Positions 1 to 9,478 of a stretch of 64,000 nt of DNA are shown piece after piece. Both the position numbers and the translations under genes were made by a program. Origin of the DNA: Alphaproteobacteria bacterium (lineage in GTDB: Bacteria > Pseudomonadota > Alphaproteobacteria > Rhodobacterales > Rhodobacteraceae); contig JAUIIR010000003.1 in NCBI GenBank assembly GCA_030431485.1, forward strand, positions 87,422 through 151,421. Reading direction: 5' to 3'. Every line of letters begins with the position of its first letter. The first letter of the stretch is position 1. Below the pieces are notes generated by a model. That model saw nothing but the letters and a program-made list of their open reading frames with translations. It searched no databases and had not been told where the DNA came from.

Positions 1-761
1 ATGATGTTCACATCACCGATGAAATCCGCGACATAGACGGAATTCGGCGCTTCGTAGATCTGCGCTGGTGTCGCGACTTGGATAATGCGGCCTTCGTCCA
101 TCACGGCGACGCGGGATGCCACTGTCATGGCTTCTTCCTGATCGTGGGTCACGATCACGAAGGTGGTTCCGGTCTTTTCCTGAATGTCCATCAGCTCGAA
201 CTGGGTGTCCTGACGCAGCTTCTTATCAAGCGCGCCGAGCGGCTCATCCAGCAGGAGCAGTTTCGGAGCTTTGGCCAAGGACCGGGCCAGCGCCACGCGC
301 TGCCTTTGACCGCCGGAAATCTGGTGGGGTTTGCGTTTTGCGAATTTGCTGAGGCGGGTGAGGCGCAGCATCTCTTCGACGCGCGCTGCAATGGTGTCTT
401 TATCCTTGCCTTCGCGCCTGAGGCCGAAGGCGATATTGTCCCACACACTGAGATGCGGGAACAGCGCGTAGGATTGAAACATCATGTTCACCGCGCGCTT
501 GTTTGGTGGGATTTTGGCCATGTCCTGGCCTGCGATGAAAATCTGCCCGCTGCTTGGCGTTTCAAAACCCGCAAGCATGCGCATCATTGTAGTCTTGCCA
601 CAGCCGGACGGACCAAGAAGCGCAAAGAATTCTTTTTCGAAAATATCCTGAGTCAGATCATCGATTGCAGTGAAGTCGCCAAACCGTTTCGTCACATTGC
701 GAAACTGGATCAACGGTTTCTCGCCGGGGTCGTTCCACGGGGCGAAGACATGCTGGGTCAT
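1..761 (-). CDS. potA: Polyamine (spermidine/putrescine) ABC transporter ATP-binding protein, PotA-like (partial, runs off the left edge)
   Basis: Reverse-strand translation MTQHVFAPWNDPGEKPLIQFRNVTKRFGDF...LLGPSGCGKTTMMRMLAGFE...ISGGQRQRVALARSLA...LLLLDEPLGALDKKLR shows Walker A, signature and Walker B motifs; adjacent to a PotF-like binding protein. Confidence 0.88.
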   Translation of the reverse strand, partial: MTQHVFAPWNDPGEKPLIQFRNVTKRFGDFTAIDDLTQDIFEKEFFALLGPSGCGKTTMMRMLAGFETPSSGQIFIAGQDMAKIPPNKRAVNMMFQSYALFPHLSVWDNIAFGLRREGKDKDTIAARVEEMLRLTRLSKFAKRKPHQISGGQRQRVALARSLAKAPKLLLLDEPLGALDKKLRQDTQFELMDIQEKTGTTFVIVTHDQEEAMTVASRVAVMDEGRIIQVATPAQIYEAPNSVYVADFIGDVNI

Positions 762-770
762 AGAGCTATC

Positions 771-805
771 CGAAAAAGAAAGCCCGCCCCGGTGACAGGG
801 CGGGC
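771..805 (-). terminator. GC-rich stem-loop followed by a U-run between the potF-like and potA-like genes
   Basis: Minus strand reads GCCCGCCC-TGTCACCG-GGGCGGGC-TTTCTTTTT; perfect 8-bp stem (782-789/798-805) followed by a T tract. Confidence 0.7.
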
Positions 806-819
806 GGTGTCAAAGCGGA

Positions 820-1905
820 TCAGGTGCCCGATTTGATCTTGGTCCAAAGGCGGGTGACCGTTCTCTGGACGCGGGGGTCATAGGGCGTCGTAGTGAAGAG
901 CTTCGCCAGCGTTTCCTCGTCCGGATAAACCGCCGGATAGTCGAGGATCTCCTGATCTATGAATTCCTGAGCAGCCTTGTTGCCGCTGGCATACCAGACG
1001 TAGTTGGTGGCGGCGGCTGCGTTCTGCGCGTCGAGGATAAAGTTGATAAACTTGTGCGCTGCATCCGGGTTCGGTGCATCAACCGGGATCGCCATCTGGT
1101 CGAACCACATTTGTGCGCCTTGTGTGGGGATAGAGTAGTCGATTTCCTGCCCGTTCTCCGCCTCAGACGCGCGGAACTGGGCGAGGAACACGTCGCCCGA
1201 CCAGCCAACTGCGACACAGATATCGCCGTTCGCCAGCGCGTTCACATATTCGGACGAATGGAACTTTTGAATGTAGGGGCGGATGGGCGCAAAGACCTCT
1301 TCGGCCTTTGCGATGACCTCGGGGTCGTGACTGTCGGGGTCTTCGCCGATATAGTTCAGCGCGGCGGGGATCATCTCCGCAGGCGCGTCAAGGAAGTGCA
1401 CCCCGCACTCGGCCAGTTTTTCCATATTCGCAGGATCGAAGACGAGGTCCCAGGAATTGACCGGCGCGTCTTCACCAAGAATCTCGGTGACTTTGCCGAC
1501 ATTGTAGCCGATTCCCGTGGTGCCCCACATGTAATTGATGGAATATTCGCCGCCCGGGTCATACTCGGCGGTGCGCTCCTGGATCTTGTCCCAAAGGTTG
1601 TCATGGTTGGGAAGCTTCGACATATCGAGCTTCTGGAAAGCGCCTGCCGCGATCTGACGCTGCAGGAAGGTTCCCGACGGTACGACAACGTCATAGCCTG
1701 AGCCACCTGCAAGCATCTTTGTTTCCAGCAATTCGTTGCTGTCGAAGACGTCGTAGATCAGGTCAATTCCGGTTTCTTCTTCGAACTTCGTGAGCAGGGC
1801 TTCGTCGATGTAATCAGACCAGTTGTAGACGCGTACTTCTTCTGCATTGGCGAGTGAAGCCATCAGTGCGGCACCTGCGGTCATGGTCAGCAGATGGGTT
1901 TTCAT
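820..1905 (-). CDS. Polyamine ABC transporter periplasmic substrate-binding protein (PotF/PotD-like)
   Basis: MKTHLLTMTAGAALMASLANAEEVRVYNWSDYIDEALLTKFEEETGIDLIYDVFDSNE...; signal peptide and typical PotF motif; start moved inside the ORF to the Met before the signal peptide. Confidence 0.9.
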   Translation of the reverse strand: MKTHLLTMTAGAALMASLANAEEVRVYNWSDYIDEALLTKFEEETGIDLIYDVFDSNELLETKMLAGGSGYDVVVPSGTFLQRQIAAGAFQKLDMSKLPNHDNLWDKIQERTAEYDPGGEYSINYMWGTTGIGYNVGKVTEILGEDAPVNSWDLVFDPANMEKLAECGVHFLDAPAEMIPAALNYIGEDPDSHDPEVIAKAEEVFAPIRPYIQKFHSSEYVNALANGDICVAVGWSGDVFLAQFRASEAENGQEIDYSIPTQGAQMWFDQMAIPVDAPNPDAAHKFINFILDAQNAAAATNYVWYASGNKAAQEFIDQEILDYPAVYPDEETLAKLFTTTPYDPRVQRTVTRLWTKIKSGT

Positions 1906-1952
1906 GAAAGTCTCCCGTTGATCCCAGGGCACTTGCGGCCCCGTGAATTTGA

Positions 1953-1964
1953 ATTTGATCAAAT
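1953..1964. promoter_or_regulatory. Palindrome ATTTGATCAAAT upstream of the potF-like gene (candidate operator)
   Basis: Perfect 12-bp palindrome about 48 bp upstream of the potF start; near-identical copy at 2775-2786. Confidence 0.5.
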
Positions 1965-2084
1965 CTTGCCTCTTCTGGCAATAGCTGAGATGTTTCCATG
2001 CCCTCAGGGAACGTGCAAGATGACTTGTCACGAGCAGGTATTGGGGCAATCTGCTCAAAGACGCGGCAGTTGGTGAGGAGAGAC

Positions 2085-2756
2085 ATGGTTGGACAGACAT
2101 CGCTGAAGCCCGTGACTGAGCCCGTCCGTTTGCCAGCCCATGAACTGGTGTATCGACAATTGCGCGATCAGGTTCTGTTTGGCGAATTCGAGCCGGGGCA
2201 GCCGGTGACCATTCAGGGCCTGACCGAAGCGCTGGGCGTGGGGATGACCCCGGTGCGAGAAGCCTTGAGACGGCTCACGGCAGAAGGCGCACTGGAGTTT
2301 CTCGGCAACAGACGGATCGCTGTGCCCATGCTTGATACGCGGGCCATTGAAGAGCTGAGCATTGCACGCAAGGCGCTTGAGCCCGAGCTGGCGCGCCGGG
2401 CTGCAGACAGAGCGTCGCTGGGCGATGTTGCGCGGTTGACGGAAATCGACCAGCGGCTTGATGCTGCCATCCGGCGCGGCGATGTACATCGCTATCTCGT
2501 TGAGAACCACAGCTTTCATGCAGGTCTTAACGCACTGGCGCAGGCTCCGATTCTGACTGAGATGGTGGATCGGCTCTGGTTGCGGTTTGGTCCTTCGCTA
2601 CGTGTTGTCTGCGGCCAATTCGGGACCCGAAACCTCCCGGATCGTCACAAGGATGTCCTGACTGCTTTAACGGCAAATGATGGCGCAGCGGCGGCAGAAG
2701 CGATGATGGGTGACGTGGCTCAGGGTATGGAACAAATCCGCCAGGGACTCGTCTGA
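2085..2756 (+). CDS. GntR-family (FCD domain) transcriptional regulator
   Basis: LPAHELVYRQLRDQVLFGEFEPGQPVTIQGLTEALGVGMTPVREALRRLTAEGAL: GntR wHTH; FCD-like C-terminus. Confidence 0.85.
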   Translation: MVGQTSLKPVTEPVRLPAHELVYRQLRDQVLFGEFEPGQPVTIQGLTEALGVGMTPVREALRRLTAEGALEFLGNRRIAVPMLDTRAIEELSIARKALEPELARRAADRASLGDVARLTEIDQRLDAAIRRGDVHRYLVENHSFHAGLNALAQAPILTEMVDRLWLRFGPSLRVVCGQFGTRNLPDRHKDVLTALTANDGAAAAEAMMGDVAQGMEQIRQGLV

Positions 2757-2761
2757 TTCGA

Positions 2762-2789
2762 TTGACTTGAAATAATTTGATCATATTTT
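2762..2789 (+). promoter_or_regulatory. Candidate sigma70 promoter with embedded operator ATTTGATCATAT (2775-2786)
   Basis: TTGACT (2762-2767), 16-bp spacer, TATTTT (2784-2789); the spacer contains an 11/12 match to the ATTTGATCAAAT palindrome. Confidence 0.45.
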
Positions 2790-2820
2790 GACGGCAACCT
2801 TCTGGAAGAGGATTTGCCCA

Positions 2821-4224
2821 ATGGCCACGATCACCAACCACATGCCCACCGCTGAATTGCAGGCTCTCGATGCGGCGCATCACATGCACCCATTTACGCA
2901 TGGAGCTGGACTTGCGGGAAAAGGTGCGCGGGTCATCATGCGGGCGGATGGTGTCTGGCTGACCGACAGTGATGGTCACCGGATCCTGGACGCGATGGCA
3001 GGGTTGTGGTGCGTGAATATTGGCTACGGGCGCAAAGAGCTTGCTCAGACGGCGGCCCGGCAAATGGAAGAACTCCCCTACTACAATACGTTTTTCCAGA
3101 CGACCCATGTGCCAGCGATTGCGCTTGCGCAGAAGCTTTCCGAACTGGCTCCGGAGGGCTTCAATCAGGTCTTCTTTGCGGGGTCAGGCTCGGAAGCGAA
3201 TGACACCAACTTGCGGCTCGTCCGTACCTACTGGGCCGAAAAGGGTCAGCCCGAGAGGAATATCGTGATCTCGCGGTGGAATGCCTATCACGGCTCGTCA
3301 GTGGGCTCGGGCTCGCTGGGTGGTATGAAAGGCATGCACATGCAAGGTGGGATGCCGATTCCGAACATTCATCACATCGATCAGCCTAACTGGTGGGCTG
3401 AAGGTGGTGACATGACGCCTGAAGAGTTTGGGCTTGAACGTGCGCGTCAGCTGGAAACCGCGATTGAGGAATTGGGGCCAGACCGCGTTGCGGCCTTTAT
3501 TGCTGAACCGGTGCAGGGCGCGGGTGGCGTGATCGTTCCGCCCGAAACCTACTGGCCGGAAATCCAGCGGATCGTCGATAAATACGGCATTCTGCTGATC
3601 GCGGACGAGGTAATCTGCGGGTTCGGCCGGACCGGCAACTGGTTTGGCTCGCAAACCATGAACATTCGCCCGCACATCATGACCATCGCGAAGGGGCTGT
3701 CCTCGGGCTATCAGCCCATCGGCGGCTCGCTCATCTGTGATGAAGTTGCCGAGGTCATCAACGGGGTCGAGTTCAATCACGGGTACACCTATTCCGGTCA
3801 TCCGGTCGCCTGCGCCGTGGCTCTGGAAAACCTGCGCATTTTGGATGAAGAAGGGATCGTGACCCGGGTACGCGAGCAGACGGCGCCATATCTGAAGGAA
3901 AAATTCGAGGCCCTGACGGATCACCCTCTGGTTGGCGAGGCCAAGATTGTCGGTATGATGGGATCAATTGCTTTGACGCCGGATAAAGTGTCCCGCGCCG
4001 CGTTCGAGGCGGAAGCCGGGACGGTGGGCTTTGTCTGCCGGGAGCGGTGTTTTGCCAACAATCTGATCATGCGCCATGTTGGCGACCGGATGATCATCTC
4101 GCCGTCTCTGGTGATTTCGCATGACGAGATCGACACGCTGATCGACCGCGCCTGGCAGTCGCTGGATGAATGCCACGCCAAACTTAAGGAAGATGGGTTG
4201 ATGAAAGCGCGCGTGGCGAGTTAG
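2821..4224 (+). CDS. Class III PLP aminotransferase (putrescine/polyamine-pyruvate aminotransferase-like)
   Basis: MATITNHMPTAELQALDAAHHMHPFTHG...ILLIADEVICGFGRTGNWFGSQTMNIRPHIMTIAKGLSSGYQPIGG; class III aminotransferase Lys motif; next to polyamine transport genes. Confidence 0.88.
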   Translation: MATITNHMPTAELQALDAAHHMHPFTHGAGLAGKGARVIMRADGVWLTDSDGHRILDAMAGLWCVNIGYGRKELAQTAARQMEELPYYNTFFQTTHVPAIALAQKLSELAPEGFNQVFFAGSGSEANDTNLRLVRTYWAEKGQPERNIVISRWNAYHGSSVGSGSLGGMKGMHMQGGMPIPNIHHIDQPNWWAEGGDMTPEEFGLERARQLETAIEELGPDRVAAFIAEPVQGAGGVIVPPETYWPEIQRIVDKYGILLIADEVICGFGRTGNWFGSQTMNIRPHIMTIAKGLSSGYQPIGGSLICDEVAEVINGVEFNHGYTYSGHPVACAVALENLRILDEEGIVTRVREQTAPYLKEKFEALTDHPLVGEAKIVGMMGSIALTPDKVSRAAFEAEAGTVGFVCRERCFANNLIMRHVGDRMIISPSLVISHDEIDTLIDRAWQSLDECHAKLKEDGLMKARVAS

Positions 4225-4226
4225 GG

Positions 4227-4268
4227 GGCAAAACCATTGATGGTTTCGCCGGAATGCGTCGACGCATT
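4227..4268. terminator. Two adjacent inverted repeats in a convergent intergenic region
   Basis: GGCAAAACCAT-TG-ATGGTTTCGCC (4227-4250, one mismatch) and the perfect palindrome AATGCGTCGACGCATT (4253-4268). Confidence 0.45.
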
Positions 4269-5039
4269 TTAGCCTTTCGCGACCGTGTGTTCATAACGCT
4301 GCCGCGCCACTACCTCGTGCGCCTCTGCCTTGCGGTTGTCTGCAAGGCATGATTCAACATAGGTCAGATGATCCACCACTGCTTTGCGAGCTGCTTCGGG
4401 TTCCCGCGCTTGTAGAGCGTCGTTAATCGCGCGGTGCTGATCCAACAGAGTTGCGCGCGTCGTGCGCTGGCGGAACATGATCTGTCGGTTGTAGAAAACA
4501 CCCTCGCGCAGAAGCTGGTACATGGATCGCATCATATGAAGCATGATGACGTTGTGGCTGGCTTCGATGATGGAAAGATGGAACTCCGCATCCAGCGCCG
4601 CCTCATCGTCAGGATTGCGTTTCTGGTGCGCGGCTTCCATGCGGTCGAACACAGCCTGAATGACTTTGAGATCGGTATCGGACGCCAAGCGCGCGGCACG
4701 TTCGGCGGCGAGACCTTCCATGTCGCGGCGGAAAGACAGGTAGTCAAACACCGCTTCATCGTGGTTGGCAAAGAGCTGGATCAGCGCGTCTGAAAAGGCA
4801 GAGCCCAATACGTCTGCCACATAAACGCCAGCCCCTGCGCGGCTTGTCAGAAGACCACGATCGGACAGGTCCGCGATGGACTCACGCAGAGACGGACGAG
4901 ACACTTTGAGCCGCTCAGACAATTCCCGCTCTGAAGGCAGTCGTTCACCGGGACGCAGGATGCCTTGCAAAATGAGTTTTTCAATCTGCCGCGTGACCGA
5001 CGTGGACAGCTTTTCCGGAGTGACGGGTTGAAAAGGCAT
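4269..5039 (-). CDS. FadR/GntR-family (FCD) transcriptional regulator, PdhR/LldR-like
   Basis: LSTSVTRQIEKLILQGILRPGERLPSERELSERLKVSRPSLRESIADLSDRGLL. Confidence 0.85.
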   Translation of the reverse strand: MPFQPVTPEKLSTSVTRQIEKLILQGILRPGERLPSERELSERLKVSRPSLRESIADLSDRGLLTSRAGAGVYVADVLGSAFSDALIQLFANHDEAVFDYLSFRRDMEGLAAERAARLASDTDLKVIQAVFDRMEAAHQKRNPDDEAALDAEFHLSIIEASHNVIMLHMMRSMYQLLREGVFYNRQIMFRQRTTRATLLDQHRAINDALQAREPEAARKAVVDHLTYVESCLADNRKAEAHEVVARQRYEHTVAKG

Positions 5040-5059
5040 GATGCTCGTAACGTTATTGA

Positions 5060-5080
5060 TTGGTCAAACAATATGACCGA
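5060..5080. promoter_or_regulatory. Candidate FCD/GntR autoregulatory operator TTGGTCA-N7-TGACCGA
   Basis: Inverted repeat with 6/7 matching arms, 21 bp upstream of the regulator start. Confidence 0.5.
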
Positions 5081-5097
5081 TTCAAGTCCGGAACAAG

Positions 5098-5544
5098 CTA
5101 CCAACGTGACAACGCGTCTTCGTCTTCATCTTTGGCCGCGACCCAGTTTGTCTCACCCGTCTTCGCGTGTTCTTTTTTCCAGAATGGGGCGCGAGATTTC
5201 AGATAGTCCATCAAATATTCAGCCGCTTCGAAAGCGTCCTTGCGATGGGGTGCCGCAGTGGCCACCATCATGATCTTCTCGCCCGGTTCCATGCGGCCAT
5301 ACCGGTGGATCACCAGAACATCGCCAAGCGACCACCGGGTGCGTGCCTCGTCAGCGATGGCGTCCAGCGCTTTCTGCGTCATGCCTGGATAATGCTCGAT
5401 TTCCATAGTATCGAGCGTGCCGTTGCCAAAATCCCGGACTACTCCGGTGAAGGTTACGATCGCTCCCATGTCGTGACGCCCACTCGCAAAACCTTCGGCC
5501 TCGGCACCGAAATCGAATGGGGCTTCCTGAACGATGATCCGCAT
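5098..5544 (-). CDS. moaE: Molybdopterin synthase catalytic subunit MoaE
   Basis: MGAIVTFTGVVRDFGNGTLDTMEIEHYPGMTQKAL...HRYGRMEPGEKIMMVATAAPHRKDAFEAAEYLMDYLKSRAPFWKKE. Confidence 0.95.
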   Translation of the reverse strand: MRIIVQEAPFDFGAEAEGFASGRHDMGAIVTFTGVVRDFGNGTLDTMEIEHYPGMTQKALDAIADEARTRWSLGDVLVIHRYGRMEPGEKIMMVATAAPHRKDAFEAAEYLMDYLKSRAPFWKKEHAKTGETNWVAAKDEDEDALSRW

Positions 5545-5789
5545 CAGCCGCCCGTCATTGGCGGGAAAAACGCTACTTCCCGCGCACCTTTTATTGAAGC
5601 GTCGAAATCTGTAAGTTCCTGATCCACCGCCACACGCAGCGCGGTCAGGTCGGAAAAGGCGAGATCATAACGGTCTTCGCGCGCCCGCAATTCGGCAACG
5701 AGGTCTGCTACGGTTTCGGCTTCGGTGGAGACCCTTTCCTTCGGCAACCCGATCCGTTCACGGACCCATGCAAAATACAACACGTCCAT
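5544..5789 (-). CDS. moaD: Molybdopterin synthase sulfur carrier subunit MoaD
   Basis: 81 aa, C-terminal ...VAFFPPMTGG with canonical GG; overlaps moaE. Confidence 0.95.
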   Translation of the reverse strand: MDVLYFAWVRERIGLPKERVSTEAETVADLVAELRAREDRYDLAFSDLTALRVAVDQELTDFDASIKGAREVAFFPPMTGG

Positions 5790-5793
5790 TTGT

Positions 5794-6453
5794 TCAATCC
5801 CTCAAAAACGGCGTCGCCTTGCGGAAGTAATCCCAACCAGTGATTACGGTGAGAAAGGCGGCGATCCAAAGCAACACGATCCCCGCATTTCCGGTCCAGA
5901 CCATGCCAGCATGCTTCCACCACAAGCCATGCAGGTCTTCTATGTCACCCTGCATGATACCTTGGAATATCTCCGGACTCATGCCTATGGCAGACATACC
6001 AAGGTAGTGTTCGAACACGCCCTGTGCAAAAAGAATGGCGATGGCGATCATCTGAAGCGTGGTTTTCCACTTGGCAAGCGGTGTCACCTTGAGAGTGCCG
6101 GCCGTGTCACCGAGAAATTCGCGCAGGCCGGAGACAAAAACTTCCCTAAACAGGATGAAGGTCGCGGGCAAAACAAGCCAGGGCGACATCGACGAATACC
6201 CCACGATCACCATCAGCGCGATCACAACCATTGCCTTGTCCGCAATCGGGTCGAGCATCGCGCCAAGCTTGCTTTCCTGTTTCCATGCGCGAGCAAGATA
6301 CCCATCAAACCAATCGGTGACAGCCGCCGTGACAAACAGCACAAGTGCGAACCAATCGGCTGCCGGTCGCGAAAAGTAGAGGAACATCAATGCCACGCCG
6401 GGCGCCGCGAGTAGACGCAGGACCGTCAGGATATTTGGCACCGTCATTGTCAT
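5794..6453 (-). CDS. pgsA: CDP-diacylglycerol--glycerol-3-phosphate 3-phosphatidyltransferase
   Basis: MTVPNILTVLRLLAAPGVA...DWFDGYLARAWKQESKLGAMLDPIADKAMV: CDP-alcohol phosphotransferase motif. Confidence 0.93.
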   Translation of the reverse strand: MTMTVPNILTVLRLLAAPGVALMFLYFSRPAADWFALVLFVTAAVTDWFDGYLARAWKQESKLGAMLDPIADKAMVVIALMVIVGYSSMSPWLVLPATFILFREVFVSGLREFLGDTAGTLKVTPLAKWKTTLQMIAIAILFAQGVFEHYLGMSAIGMSPEIFQGIMQGDIEDLHGLWWKHAGMVWTGNAGIVLLWIAAFLTVITGWDYFRKATPFLRD

Positions 6454-6551
6454 GCCCTTTACCTATCGCGCCCTTGAGAGACTGAAAAGACGCGCTTTTG
6501 CTATTTCGCCCATTCTGAAAACGACGTGCTTAAGAAATTTCTGGAAAATGC

Positions 6552-7301
6552 TCATGCAGACCCGGAAGGTTCGTTCTGCCCCTTACGTGACAGTAGGTCG
6601 ACAAAGCGCGCCCGCGCTTGCGGCAGCGGCTTGCCGAGTTGCTGTGCCGCGACCTTGTTTTCGAGAAAATAGCCGGTTGCGCCAAGGGCCTCTGCAATAT
6701 CGGGGTTGTTTGCCTCGCCTTCGCCTTTGAGTGCAGCAGGCAGCGGCAGCAATCGGTCTGCCCACTGTCCCGCACCCTTAGTGGAAACGGCCCGTCCGGA
6801 TTTCGGGGAGATATACATCAGGTCTTCAGGCGATCCGGTGACAGCGCAGCAAGTCAGGTCGAGCCCGTAGCCGAGATCTTCGAGCAATGCGGTCTCCCAG
6901 TGTAGATAGGCGAGCGGCCATAATTCTGTTTGATCAAGAAGATCTAGCAGGTTCTGCGTCTGGCGATATAGGTCCGCATGTGCCTCTCGCTCTGGCAGTA
7001 GAAACGCGAGCAGCGACAAAGCTGCGTTCATCCCGGCGAGTGTGGTGCGGTTCTGCATGGCAATTGCTGCGCGGGATCGCTGCAATTCGACCGAAAAGCT
7101 TCCCAGATGGTCCTCAAGCCGTGCGCGCCATACGAGGTCAAGCTGTGCGCCGGGTTGCAGGATAGGAGAAGTCTTGCGGGATGCGCCACCGCGCACGACC
7201 CCAGCGTGTCGCCCTCGTTCTGGTGTAAACACGTCTATGATCATTGCGCTTTCGCCGTGGCGGCGCGCGCTGAGAAGGATACCTGTGTCACGCCAGTCCA
7301 T
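6552..7301 (-). CDS. recO: DNA repair protein RecO
   Basis: [39 protein letters not shown]. Confidence 0.92.
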   Translation of the reverse strand: MDWRDTGILLSARRHGESAMIIDVFTPERGRHAGVVRGGASRKTSPILQPGAQLDLVWRARLEDHLGSFSVELQRSRAAIAMQNRTTLAGMNAALSLLAFLLPEREAHADLYRQTQNLLDLLDQTELWPLAYLHWETALLEDLGYGLDLTCCAVTGSPEDLMYISPKSGRAVSTKGAGQWADRLLPLPAALKGEGEANNPDIAEALGATGYFLENKVAAQQLGKPLPQARARFVDLLSRKGQNEPSGSA

Positions 7302-7310
7302 GAACCGAAG

Positions 7311-7649
7311 CTACCCCGACAGCCCGTCTTCATCCAGAAGGTGTCGGCCAGCGCGGTCCTCAACTTCGATCACCCAAAGATCGCTGTCAAAGCTGCGTTG
7401 CTTGGCGATACTTGCATCCACGCCAGCCTCTGCGCCCTCCGCCAGAACCTGCCAAGTGCGCTCGCCGGTCATCAGATCGTACTGGCGCATGAACGCCTTT
7501 GCCTGACCGTCCAGCGTGTTCAGCTTTATAAGAACAGCGCCGGCTGTGTCGTCGCCATGAGCCGTGACGAAAGCGGGGATGTCGAACAGTGACAGGCGGC
7601 GCAGATAGGCCTGCACCCAGAACCCGCTCGCAAGGCGTGCTTCAGCCAT
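7311..7649 (-). CDS. DUF1491 family protein
   Basis: MAEARLASGFWVQAYLRRLSLFDIPAFVTAHGDDTAGAVLIKLN; located between era and recO. Confidence 0.8.
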   Translation of the reverse strand: MAEARLASGFWVQAYLRRLSLFDIPAFVTAHGDDTAGAVLIKLNTLDGQAKAFMRQYDLMTGERTWQVLAEGAEAGVDASIAKQRSFDSDLWVIEVEDRAGRHLLDEDGLSG

Positions 7650-8562
7650 TGCCGTCCTTGAAATCGAGACCCATCTCGGAATAGCGCTCGGCTTCGTCGA
7701 GCCATTTCTCGCGCACTTTCACCTGCATGAACAGATGAATGCGGCGACCCAGAAATTCTTCAAGCTCTTCGCGCGCAGCCTTGCTGATGGCTTTGATGGT
7801 CTCGCCTTTGTTGCCCAGCACGATGCCTTTATGTCCATCACGGACCACGTAAATCACCTGATCAATCCGGGCCGATCCATCTTTGCGCTCTTCCCATGAC
7901 TCGGTTTCAACGGTGAGCTGATAAGGCAGTTCCTGATGCAGTCGCAGTGTCAGCTTCTCGCGGGTCATCTCCGCAGCTATCATCCGCAAGGGCAGATCAG
8001 CGATCTGGTCTTCGGGATAGAGCCACGGGCTTTCCGGCAGGTTGTTTGCCAGCCATTTTCGCAGATCTTTGACGCCGTGGCCTTTTTCGGCCGAGATCAT
8101 GAAGGTCTCGGTAAAGGTGAACTTCTCGTTCATGTCCTGCGAAAGCTTCAGCAGATGCTGCGCCTCAACACGGTCAATCTTGTTGATGGCCAAAGCGACC
8201 GGACGTTGGCCTGCAACCTCAGCCAGATTTTCAAGAATGGCTTCGACACCATCTGTGATGCCGCGATGAGCTTCGATCAGCAAGACCACGATATCCGCAT
8301 CCGAAGCACCGCTCCAGGCAGCGGCGACCATCGCGCGATCAAGGCGTCGTCGCGGTTTGAAGAGGCCGGGTGTATCCACCAGAACGATTTGCGCATCACC
8401 TTCAATTGCGACACCCCGGATGCGGGCACGCGTGGTCTGAACCTTGTGCGTGACAATCGACACTTTTGCTCCGACCATCTGGTTGGTCAGCGTGGACTTG
8501 CCCGCATTGGGCTCTCCGATCAAAGCGACGAATCCGGCGCGGGTGGTCATATCGTTATCCAT
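7642..8562 (-). CDS. era: GTPase Era
   Basis: GFVALIGEPNAGKSTLTNQMVGAKVSIVTHKVQTTRARIRG...VDTPGLF...NKID; C-terminal KH domain. Confidence 0.96.
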   Translation of the reverse strand: MDNDMTTRAGFVALIGEPNAGKSTLTNQMVGAKVSIVTHKVQTTRARIRGVAIEGDAQIVLVDTPGLFKPRRRLDRAMVAAAWSGASDADIVVLLIEAHRGITDGVEAILENLAEVAGQRPVALAINKIDRVEAQHLLKLSQDMNEKFTFTETFMISAEKGHGVKDLRKWLANNLPESPWLYPEDQIADLPLRMIAAEMTREKLTLRLHQELPYQLTVETESWEERKDGSARIDQVIYVVRDGHKGIVLGNKGETIKAISKAAREELEEFLGRRIHLFMQVKVREKWLDEAERYSEMGLDFKDGNG

Positions 8563-8578
8563 CTTTAGAAGTCAGGCG

Positions 8579-9478
8579 TCATACGCCAGATCGAGGTGCA
8601 GAGCCAGCCCTGTCTTTGCGCCCGCTGCGCACCAAAGTGTAGACACCACTGCCAACAATCAGCGTGCCTCCAATGAGGGTCAGTGCGTCGGGGCGCTCGC
8701 CGAAGATGAGAAAGGCAAAGATCAGCGCGATCAAGAGGCGGGAATAGCGAAACGGGGCCACAACGGACACTTCGCCTGTCCGCATCGCCTTGGTCAGCGC
8801 GCTATATCCGATCAGCCCGGCCAATCCAGTTCCCAACAGCAGTGCCAGAGCTGGCAGGCTTGGAGCTGCAAGGGGAGCGCTTTCAAAAATCGAGATCACC
8901 ACTCCGGCGATGAACACCATCAGGAAGCCGAGAATGCCAAGCTGCGTGGCAGAGACCTCGGGCGGGCTGGCACGGGTCATGAGATCGCGACCGGCAAAGC
9001 CGATCATTCCGAGAACGGCAAAGATCGCGGTGGTGTCAAAGCCGGACGGAGTGGGGCGCAAAATCAGCAGCACGCCAGCAAACCCAATGGACATCGCCAC
9101 CCAGCGGCGCAAGCCGACCGGCTCTTTCAGGACCAGTGCCGCGCCCAGGGTCACGACGAGAGGCGCCGCCTGCAGGATGGCCGAGGTTGTTGAAAGAGGC
9201 ACGAAGGCAAGACTCAGTGCAAAGAACAGGCGGCCCAGAATTTCAAATGCGGATCGAATAAGAAGCGGTCCCTGAACATACGCGCGGCTGAAGAGCGGCT
9301 CTTTCTTCGAAAGTGCGTACAGGACAAAGAAGGTGGTGCCGAAAAGGCCAAAAAGCATGGTGCTAACGCCCGGAGAGACATCGCCTGTGCCTGTGGCGGC
9401 TTTGAAAAACGCATCCTCAATGGCAAAGCCCAACATGGCGAGAACCATGAAGAGGCTTCCGCGCAGGTTGTCACTCAA
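8579..9478 (-). CDS. DMT superfamily (EamA) transporter
   Basis: 10-TM EamA-like protein: [30 protein letters not shown]... . Confidence 0.85.
   Translation of the reverse strand: MSDNLRGSLFMVLAMLGFAIEDAFFKAATGTGDVSPGVSTMLFGLFGTTFFVLYALSKKEPLFSRAYVQGPLLIRSAFEILGRLFFALSLAFVPLSTTSAILQAAPLVVTLGAALVLKEPVGLRRWVAMSIGFAGVLLILRPTPSGFDTTAIFAVLGMIGFAGRDLMTRASPPEVSATQLGILGFLMVFIAGVVISIFESAPLAAPSLPALALLLGTGLAGLIGYSALTKAMRTGEVSVVAPFRYSRLLIALIFAFLIFGERPDALTLIGGTLIVGSGVYTLVRSGRKDRAGSAPRSGV

Noticed and set aside
78-836. 252-aa plus-strand ORF at the left edge
   Set aside because: Antisense to the PotA-like ABC ATPase, which is clear on the minus strand.
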